Positions 1 to 6,771 of a stretch of 9,274 nucleotides of DNA are shown here, in pieces. Every line of letters starts with the position of its first letter. Position 1 is the first letter of the stretch. A model generated the notes under the pieces. It did not search any database. It was not told the DNA's origin and saw only the letters and a list, made by a program, of their open reading frames with translations. Source of the DNA: Myxococcales bacterium (lineage in GTDB: Bacteria > Myxococcota_A > Bradymonadia > Bradymonadales > Bradymonadaceae); NCBI GenBank assembly GCA_007120915.1, contig SKMT01000025.1, positions 1-9,274 on the forward strand, given 5' to 3'. The position numbers were made by a program, and so were the translations under genes.

Positions 1-1182
1 ATTGGAATGGTCGAACGTATCGGGGGGGGGCTCTTGCTGCGCCGGGCCGCCGGCGGCAGCCCCGCCATGCGACAGGTCCGTCGATCGCTGCTCGGCGCCC
101 GGGTTGCTCACCGGTTGTGGGCCCGATCCGGCGGTGGGCTGTGTGTCCAGCGATTCGTCTGCCGGCTGGGCCTGTTTATCACGGGATGAAGCGGTGGGTG
201 GAACGTCGAGTTTCTCCGGTGCAAATGGCTTGAGAATGTCCGTGTCCAGCGGAGGTGGGTCGGGAGGTTCGTTGGGAGGTTCGTTGTCCGGGGAGTCGAG
301 TTGCGGTTCGACTTCCGATTCGGCATCCGAGTCTGGATGAAGCATCAACGTGGGCTGTTCGCCCCGCTCATCGTCCGGTTCGATCTGGTGTACAGAGTCG
401 GAGTTTTCGTCGGCTTGTTCAGTGGCGTCGAAGGTGTTGTCGGTATCTTCCTGTAGAAAGTCGACGTTGTCGGGGACATCGAACGGCATGGTGTCGAGCC
501 GTTCGGTGGGCGCGGGCTCGTCGGCGAGTTCGCCGTCCCCGGCGCTGTCATCGACCCCGTCCGCTGTGTCCTCACCAGGCTCATCGTCGGTTCGCGCCAC
601 GGCCTCTGTGCCGGGCGAGGTATCGGGGGGCTGATCAGACTCATCAGAGGGGGACCCGTCGGTCTCGGGGCTTGATGGCTCACCTGAAGAGGCGGTGGAC
701 GACTTTTTGGTGAGCGTTTTCAGCCGGCTCGACAACGAGAGTTTGCCAGGACCGCTGGACGAATCTTGGTCCGAGGTTTTCTTCGAGGTTTCGGAGGGCG
801 TCGGCTTCGAGAGGACGCCGGCGAGGGGAGTGGAGGACTGTTGGTCTTGTTCGTGCTCTAAAGGATCTTCGGCGGCCGATGACGTTCGAGGAGTAGAGTC
901 TCCACCGAGATCGGGAGCATCGGTGGTTTCCGCAGGGGCGTCGTCGTCGCCGTCGTCGGAGGACGCAAAAGGCTGGCCGAGCACTGTAGATTTGCGTTTG
1001 CGAAGCAGGGTGGCCTTGGGTCGGTTTCCCCTCTGTCGTTCCTCCTGTACATCGACGGGACGGCCGGGTCCGGCGGGAACTTGATCGTCAGACGGTGAAT
1101 CCCCTTCGTCTTCGCCGCCTGTGATGGCGCCTTGGACGGCTCCTTCTGTAGCCGGGGAGTCGTTGTCGTCACGGTCTGTCAT
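1..1182 (-). CDS. N-terminal part of a long acidic, disordered protein (runs off the left edge)
   Basis: Reading the minus strand from an ATG at 1182-1180, the frame stays open for 394 codons to base 1, so the C-terminus lies outside the window. I recognise no folded domain. The composition is dominated by Asp, Glu, Ser, Thr, Pro and Gly, and these 394 residues contain no Cys, Trp or Tyr, which is typical of an intrinsically disordered region. There is no signal peptide or membrane segment, so a cytoplasmic location is inferred. Two basic islands break the acidic background: residues 56-72 (KATLLRKRKSTVLGQPF) and about 152-161 (SRLKTLTKKS). A proline-rich stretch with two PNEPP/PDPPP-like units lies near residues 300-312. 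A GTG directly precedes the ATG and could be the start instead; no strong Shine-Dalgarno is seen. The frame stays open upstream to a stop at 1270-1272 but offers no further standard start. The gene is divergent from the histidine kinase. A functional C-terminal domain beyond the edge is likely but cannot be named. Confidence 0.8.
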   Translation of the reverse strand, partial: MTDRDDNDSPATEGAVQGAITGGEDEGDSPSDDQVPAGPGRPVDVQEERQRGNRPKATLLRKRKSTVLGQPFASSDDGDDDAPAETTDAPDLGGDSTPRTSSAAEDPLEHEQDQQSSTPLAGVLSKPTPSETSKKTSDQDSSSGPGKLSLSSRLKTLTKKSSTASSGEPSSPETDGSPSDESDQPPDTSPGTEAVARTDDEPGEDTADGVDDSAGDGELADEPAPTERLDTMPFDVPDNVDFLQEDTDNTFDATEQADENSDSVHQIEPDDERGEQPTLMLHPDSDAESEVEPQLDSPDNEPPNEPPDPPPLDTDILKPFAPEKLDVPPTASSRDKQAQPADESLDTQPTAGSGPQPVSNPGAEQRSTDLSHGGAAAGGPAQQEPPPDTFDHSN

Positions 1183-1227
1183 CACGGGTCCGGCAGGGAC
1201 ACACCATTTGATTCGAAGACCCCCAAA

Positions 1228-1256
1228 AGGATAGCCTCCGGGGCCAGATGGGTCAA
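1228..1256 (-). promoter_or_regulatory. Candidate sigma70-type promoter for the minus-strand acidic-protein gene
   Basis: On the minus strand a -35 box TTGACC (complement of 1251-1256; 5 of 6 to TTGACA) is followed after exactly 17 bases by TATCCT (complement of 1228-1233; 4 of 6 to TATAAT). Transcription would start near 1221, giving a leader of about 40 bases before the ATG at 1182. This is a consensus match only; such matches arise by chance and the host sigma factor preference is unknown. Confidence 0.35.
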
Positions 1257-1309
1257 TTACCCGGTGTGGTTACGGGGTTGTGACCTGAGTATTGGCACCG
1301 TCGCTATTC

Positions 1310-1313
1310 GGAG
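1310..1313 (+). promoter_or_regulatory. Ribosome-binding site that fixes the kinase start
   Basis: GGAG lies 5 bases before the ATG at 1319. An in-frame TTG at 1292 would add nine residues (MAPSLFGVV) but has no comparable site, so the ATG at 1319 is preferred. Confidence 0.6.
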
Positions 1314-1318
1314 TTGTG

Positions 1319-2827
1319 ATGCGTTCGTTGAGAGCGCGGTTGAACACGGCGTTCGTGTTGCCCACGGGGGTGATCGTCGTACTGCTGGTGGTGGTGGCGT
1401 ACCTGGCGGCGCGCCAGGGGCTGGAGGATGAGCTGGATCGGCGCCTCGAGGAGGTCGGCCAGGTGCTGGCCGTCGATATGTCCGAGGGCATTGATGCAGC
1501 CCAGATCAGCCGACTCGACGAGTCGATGCACCGGGTGCGGGACCGACTCCGTGAGCGGCTGGGCGATGTACAGCAGTCCACGGAGGTGGGCCGGATCTTT
1601 ATCTTCGACGCCGAGGCCCGCAGCCTGGTCGACACCGACGACGAGATCGGCTTCGGCGATACGCTCTACCGGATTCAGTCCGATCGCAGCGAAGTCCAAC
1701 GGGCCTTTGACGAACAGGTAGCGACGTCGGGACCGCTGTTTCGGGCCGATGATGGCATCTATCACAAAACGGCGTATGCCCCCATTATCCATGAGGGAGA
1801 GACGGTGGCGGCGGTGGGGGTGGAGGCGAGCGCGGACTACTTTGGTTTGTTGACGCGCTTCGCCACCGTGTTGACACTTCTGTCCGCTCTGGGAATTGGT
1901 ATCGTCGTCGCGATCGGGGTGTGGTTTTCGCGGGTGCTGTCGAGGCCGGTGGACACGCTGGTAGAAGGAGCGGAGCATCTCGCCGAAGGCCGGCTTCAAA
2001 CCCCGGTGGTCGCTCAGGCGCGCAAGGGGCGCATCGGGACCGAGGAGTTCGATTTCTTGATGCAGTCCTTCGAAGAGGCGCGCGAAGCGATCCTGGAGCG
2101 AGATCAGCGCATGCAGATGATGCTCGGTGGTATCGCCCATGAGGTGCGCAATCCACTGGGCGGGATGGAGCTGTTCTGCGGGCTTCTCAAAGAGGATCTG
2201 TCAGGCGACGATGCCAACGCCGACAGTGTGCAGATGGTCGAGCGAATCGAGCGCGAGATCGACTATCTGGAGCGGGTGGTGGAGGGGTTTTTGGACTACG
2301 CGAACCCCGATGAACCGCGACTGGAGCGCGTCGACGCCGCCGATGTCGTCGATGAGGTCGCCGAACTTGTGGAGCCGGAGCTGATCACCAGTGGTTGTGA
2401 GCTGGACCGTCAGGTTCCCGATGGTCTGGAATTGACGGTAGACCGCGGGCAGGTGCGCCGGGCGTTGATGAATGTGGTCCGAAACGCCTGCCAGGCCTGC
2501 GCTGATGATCCGGCGCCGGTTGTGGTTCGATGCAGCGCCGAAGAACACCGGCGGGTCATTGAAGTCGTCGACGGCGGGTGCGGCATCGAGTCTGACCAGA
2601 TCCAACAGCTGTGCCGCCCCTTCTACACCAATCGCGAGAAGGGCAGCGGGCTGGGCCTGGCGTTAACCCGGCGCATCGTCGATGCCCACGACGGTCAGTT
2701 GGACATCGAAAGCACCCCGGGCGAAGGGACGACGGTGCGCATGGTGTTCCCCTTTGATGACGACGTCAGCGCCGGTGATGAGCAGCCGGCTGACCAACAG
2801 CAGGTTCCCGAAGGGTGGCTTGGATAG
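1319..2827 (+). CDS. Membrane sensor histidine kinase (Cache-like sensor, HAMP, HisKA, HATPase)
   Basis: This 502-residue protein is a transmembrane sensor kinase that would autophosphorylate on His and pass the phosphate to the response regulator encoded just downstream. Helix TM1 is at about 11-31. An extracytoplasmic domain of about 145 residues follows, ending with a Cache/PDC-like signature near 136-175 (TSGPLF...YHKTAYAPI...VGVEAS). TM2 is at about 181-203 and HAMP at 204-260. The H-box is HEVRNPLGG with the phospho-acceptor His274 and the ExxN phosphatase motif directly after it. The N-box has Asn389 (NVVRNAC), G1 is DGGCGI at 418-423, the F-box is PFYTN near 434, and G2 is GSGLGLAL at 442-449, so every catalytic box is present. 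The H-box is of the NtrB/AtoS/ZraS kind, which commonly pairs with NtrC-type regulators. The gap to the regulator gene is 40 bases, suggesting one operon. The ligand cannot be predicted; small organic acids are common for Cache sensors (family knowledge only). Confidence 0.95.
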   Translation: MRSLRARLNTAFVLPTGVIVVLLVVVAYLAARQGLEDELDRRLEEVGQVLAVDMSEGIDAAQISRLDESMHRVRDRLRERLGDVQQSTEVGRIFIFDAEARSLVDTDDEIGFGDTLYRIQSDRSEVQRAFDEQVATSGPLFRADDGIYHKTAYAPIIHEGETVAAVGVEASADYFGLLTRFATVLTLLSALGIGIVVAIGVWFSRVLSRPVDTLVEGAEHLAEGRLQTPVVAQARKGRIGTEEFDFLMQSFEEAREAILERDQRMQMMLGGIAHEVRNPLGGMELFCGLLKEDLSGDDANADSVQMVERIEREIDYLERVVEGFLDYANPDEPRLERVDAADVVDEVAELVEPELITSGCELDRQVPDGLELTVDRGQVRRALMNVVRNACQACADDPAPVVVRCSAEEHRRVIEVVDGGCGIESDQIQQLCRPFYTNREKGSGLGLALTRRIVDAHDGQLDIESTPGEGTTVRMVFPFDDDVSAGDEQPADQQQVPEGWLG

Positions 2828-2867
2828 TGTCGGGAACGAAATTAGTAACCGAGGCAGTGGATTGATT

Positions 2868-4277
2868 ATGGCGAAAGCACTGGTGGTAGATGACAACGAT
2901 ACGCTTCGGCAGGGGGTCGTCGAGGTACTGGAGCGGATGGGTCATCAGGTGTTCGAGGCCCCCGGGGGCGCTGAGGGGCTTGAGCAGTTCGATGAGCAGT
3001 CTCCGGATCTGGTGATCACCGATCTGAAGATGGACGGTGTCGACGGAATGGAGGTGTTGCAGACGGTGCGCGAAGCCTCTCCGGAGACGGTGGTGATGAT
3101 GATGACCGCCTTCGGCAGCATCGAGCGGGCAGTGGAGGCGATGAAGGCGGGGGCCTTTGATTTTATCGCCAAACCCTTTCCACCGGATCTGTTGCGTACC
3201 CGGGTAGAGCGAGCGCTTCAGATTCGCGATGAACGGCGTCGCACCGAGCGGCTGGAGCACGAAAACGAGATGTTGCGCCGCGACTCCGATCTGGAGTTTG
3301 ACGCCGAAATTATCGGTGAGTCCCCGCCGATGAAACAGGTGCTGGATCGAGTGGAGCAGGCGGCCCACAGCGACAGCACGGTGTTTATCCACGGCGAGTC
3401 GGGCACCGGCAAGGAGCTGGTGGCCCGGGCGCTGCATCGCGCCTCCCCTCGAGCGGAGGGGCCCTTCGTGAAGGTCAACTGCTCGGCGCTGGCCGAAAGC
3501 CTGCTGGAGTCGGAGCTTTTTGGCCACGAAAAGGGAGCGTTTACGTCAGCTCACAAACGCCGGCTGGGCCGGTTCGAGTTGGCCGACGGTGGGACGATAT
3601 TTCTCGATGAAATCGGCGACATCAGCCCGGCGATCCAACTGAAGCTGTTGCGGGTGCTCCAGGAGCATGAATTCGAGCGCGTCGGCGGCGAAGAGACGCT
3701 GAGCACCGACGTGAGGGTGGTCACGGCGACGAACCGCGACTTACGCCAGGCCGTCGAGGACGGTGATTTTCGCGAAGATCTGTTCTACCGGTTGCACATC
3801 ATTCCCATCGAGCTGCCGCCGCTTCGGCGCCGACGCGATGACATTGAACTGCTTGTTCAGCACTTCATTGACAAGCTGGGCTCGCGTACCCGCTCGTCGG
3901 CCACCGAGGTCGACCCCGAGGTGCTGGAGGTGCTCAAAAGCCACTCCTGGCCCGGGAACGTCCGGGAGCTGGAGAATGTGATCGAACACGCCCTGGTGTT
4001 CGCCGGTGGGGATACCATCACCATCGACGAGCTGCCGCCGATGCTCGGCGGCGGTGAGGGCCAGCCGGAGGTGGGGTTGTCGGCCGTCGAGCAGAGCAGT
4101 CTGCCCGAAGTGCTCGAAGAGATCGAACAGGAGTTGATCGAAGAGGCGTTCGAGCGCGCCGGAGGGGTCAAAGCAGAGACGGCGCGACTGCTGGGGATCA
4201 AACCCAGTGCGTTGTACTACAAGCTCGAAAAGTACGATATCGAACAGGGGGAAGAGTCCGAAGAAACGACTTCCTGA
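2868..4277 (+). CDS. NtrC-family sigma54-dependent response regulator (REC, AAA+, Fis HTH)
   Basis: This 469-residue protein is the likely partner of the upstream kinase. A receiver domain (1-120) has the acidic pair Asp8-Asp9, phospho-acceptor Asp52, Thr80 and Lys102. After a charged linker comes an AAA+ sigma54-interaction domain (about 147-390): Walker A GESGTGKE at 176-183, a sigma54-contacting loop reading GAFTSA at 223-228, Walker B with LDE at 246-248, an arginine-finger region FREDLFYRL at 301-309, and sensor II WPGNVRELEN at 361-370. A Fis-type helix-turn-helix lies at about 415-457 (ETARLLGIKPSALYYKL). It should bind enhancer-like sites and drive open-complex formation at -24/-12 promoters when phosphorylated. 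The loop differs from the canonical GAFTGA by Gly to Ser at position five; the critical Thr is kept. The start chosen is the ATG at 2868, which begins a typical receiver strand (MAKALVVDDN); a longer open frame upstream overlaps the kinase gene and does not look like receiver sequence. The Shine-Dalgarno is weak. Confidence 0.96.
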   Translation: MAKALVVDDNDTLRQGVVEVLERMGHQVFEAPGGAEGLEQFDEQSPDLVITDLKMDGVDGMEVLQTVREASPETVVMMMTAFGSIERAVEAMKAGAFDFIAKPFPPDLLRTRVERALQIRDERRRTERLEHENEMLRRDSDLEFDAEIIGESPPMKQVLDRVEQAAHSDSTVFIHGESGTGKELVARALHRASPRAEGPFVKVNCSALAESLLESELFGHEKGAFTSAHKRRLGRFELADGGTIFLDEIGDISPAIQLKLLRVLQEHEFERVGGEETLSTDVRVVTATNRDLRQAVEDGDFREDLFYRLHIIPIELPPLRRRRDDIELLVQHFIDKLGSRTRSSATEVDPEVLEVLKSHSWPGNVRELENVIEHALVFAGGDTITIDELPPMLGGGEGQPEVGLSAVEQSSLPEVLEEIEQELIEEAFERAGGVKAETARLLGIKPSALYYKLEKYDIEQGEESEETTS

Positions 4278-4292
4278 GCCACTACACCCCCG

Positions 4293-4317
4293 CCCCCTTG
4301 ACCTGGCTGTGAGGGGG
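4293..4317 (+). terminator. Weak hairpin after the two-component operon, possible terminator
   Basis: CCCCCT (4293-4298) pairs with AGGGGG (4312-4317) across a 13-base loop, starting 15 bases after the regulator stop codon. The run of thymines expected of an intrinsic terminator is missing (TTACTAG follows), so it may be a weak or Rho-assisted terminator, or coincidence. Confidence 0.35.
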
Positions 4318-4390
4318 TTACTAGTGTGCGGCGGACGTCGATACGTGGTTGGGAAGCACTGCTGCTTGAGATGAACTGGCCAGAACCGAC

Positions 4391-4395
4391 AAAGG
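4391..4395 (+). promoter_or_regulatory. Ribosome-binding site of pckA
   Basis: AAAGG sits 7 bases before the ATG at 4403 and supports that start. The 125-base gap from the regulator stop to this gene holds the weak hairpin above; I see no clear -35/-10 pair or sigma54 box in it. Confidence 0.55.
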
Positions 4396-4402
4396 CATTG
4401 AG

Positions 4403-5992
<1,590 letters not shown>

Positions 5993-6009
5993 GCCTGAGA
6001 AGCGACCTG

Positions 6010-6060
6010 GCAGGACGCGCTCCCGCAGGGGGATGAAGCGCCGCGGCCGAAACGTCCTGC
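6010..6060 (+). other. Long imperfect hairpin just after pckA
   Basis: GCAGGACG (6010-6017) pairs perfectly with CGTCCTGC (6053-6060), 17 bases after the pckA stop. Inside, CGCTCCC (6018-6024) can pair with GGGA plus GCG (6030-6033 and 6038-6040) around a 4-base bulge, and a CCGCGG palindrome follows. The 3' arm overlaps the perfect 12-base palindrome CCTGCGCGCAGG (6056-6067), which leads into the first direct repeat. It could end pckA transcription or protect its 3' end, but no thymine run follows, so a classical terminator is not supported. Confidence 0.5.
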
Positions 6061-6145
6061 GCGCAGGGATGCCTTGTGCTCCCGAGCAAATCGGCCGCAG
6101 TTCAGGCCGACACAAACAGCCACGTGGCTAGCCCTCGTGGGGCGG
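6058..6145 (+). repeat. Direct repeat copy 1 (88 bases) with internal hairpins
   Basis: This block is identical over 88 bases to the block at 6148-6235; the two are separated by two bases (AT), a period of 90. Internal structure in order: TGCT/AGCA (6077-6080 with 6085-6088) around a CCCG tetraloop; TCGGCC/GGCCGA (6091-6096 with 6105-6110) around the loop GCAGTTCA; and the perfect palindrome AGCCACGTGGCT (6118-6129). It lies between two converging genes, a usual position for REP-like palindromic elements. The loop and flanks recur in diverged form near 9177-9247. No start codon with ribosome site supports coding; the minus-strand open frame through it is a by-product of the repeat. Confidence 0.9.
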
Positions 6146-6147
6146 AT

Positions 6148-6235
6148 TGCGCGCAGGGATGCCTTGTGCTCCCGAGCAAATCGGCCGCAGTTCAGGCCGA
6201 CACAAACAGCCACGTGGCTAGCCCTCGTGGGGCGG
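6148..6235 (+). repeat. Direct repeat copy 2 (88 bases), identical to copy 1
   Basis: Every base matches the copy at 6058-6145, including the GCAGTTCA-loop hairpin (stem arms at 6181-6186 and 6195-6200) and the AGCCACGTGGCT palindrome (6208-6219). Perfect identity implies a recent duplication or active homogenisation. It ends 14 bases before the stop codon of the 170-residue protein gene, which reads toward it, so it may also form the 3' end of that transcript. Confidence 0.9.
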
Positions 6236-6249
6236 GTCGGTCCGTTATA

Positions 6250-6762
6250 TTAGTCCGGAAGATCAGTCATATAGGAGGGGTCGACGCCGAGTTCATCGAT
6301 GAAGTCTGCGCGGATTTCATCGATGTTCTCGATGGCTCGGTCGGGATAGACCGGGGGAGCGAGTTCGAGAATTTCGTCGTTGCGGTGGTTTCGCACCGTC
6401 GTGCGGCGTGCCTCGTCGGGCTGCTGGGCGATCTGGTACTGATACGATTCGATGTGCTCGGCGACGGCGGTGATCTCTTCGGCGGAGACAGACCCGACAT
6501 CCGCCAGGGACCGGGCTTTCAGCAGGGGAGCGACCTCTACAGCCTGTTGGGGGTCCAGCGACTCCAGCCCCTGTTCGCGGTACTGCATATCCAATTCGTG
6601 CACTGCTTCATCGAAGGGATCGGTCAGATCCTGGGCGCGGGGGCTGTCCTCCTGGACGGTGATGTCCATCTGGGGGATGACCACGGCGGCGATGACAAGA
6701 AAAAACACCACGGCCCAGAACAACTTGGATAGCTTCCTGGGTTTTTCGACTTTGGAGATCAC
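6250..6762 (-). CDS. Small single-pass membrane protein of unknown function (170 residues)
   Basis: I do not recognise the family. The N-terminus is positively charged (Lys4, Lys7, Arg9, Lys10, Lys13), followed by one hydrophobic helix at about 13-30 (KLFWAVVFFLVIAAVVIP) and then about 140 acidic, mostly helical-looking residues without Cys. By the positive-inside rule the N-terminus is cytoplasmic and the bulk periplasmic, either anchored or with an uncleaved signal. The start used is a GTG at 6762-6760; no ATG lies before the membrane helix and the Shine-Dalgarno is poor, so translation may depend on coupling with the upstream M48 protease gene, whose TGA ends 9 bases earlier. Notably this frame is the same as the protease frame: only the TGA and three codons separate them. 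The close spacing suggests a shared operon and a role linked to the protease, for example partner or substrate; this is inference. Confidence 0.75.
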   Translation of the reverse strand: MISKVEKPRKLSKLFWAVVFFLVIAAVVIPQMDITVQEDSPRAQDLTDPFDEAVHELDMQYREQGLESLDPQQAVEVAPLLKARSLADVGSVSAEEITAVAEHIESYQYQIAQQPDEARRTTVRNHRNDEILELAPPVYPDRAIENIDEIRADFIDELGVDPSYMTDLPD

Positions 6763-6771
6763 GGTGTTGTG

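Noticed and set aside
2..1084. Several plus-strand open frames across 2-340, 255-713 and 695-1084.
   Set aside because: They overlap one another in different frames, have implausible Ser/Gly- or Arg-rich compositions, and are explained as antisense of the continuous minus-strand acidic frame 1-1182.
1293..1298. TGGCAC resembling the -24 half of a sigma54 promoter upstream of the kinase gene.
   Set aside because: The bases 12 positions further on (1306-1307) are AT rather than GC, and the site would leave almost no leader before the ATG at 1319.
6058..6235. A CRISPR-like array.
   Set aside because: There are only two copies, each 88 bases long, separated by two bases; there are no spacers and no cas genes in the window.
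6076..6732. Plus-strand frame of 218 codons opposite the 170-residue protein gene.
   Set aside because: It begins inside the intergenic repeat. The minus-strand reading has a coherent membrane protein with a basic N-terminus and helix and follows the protease operon, so this frame is taken as its shadow; the choice is not certain.
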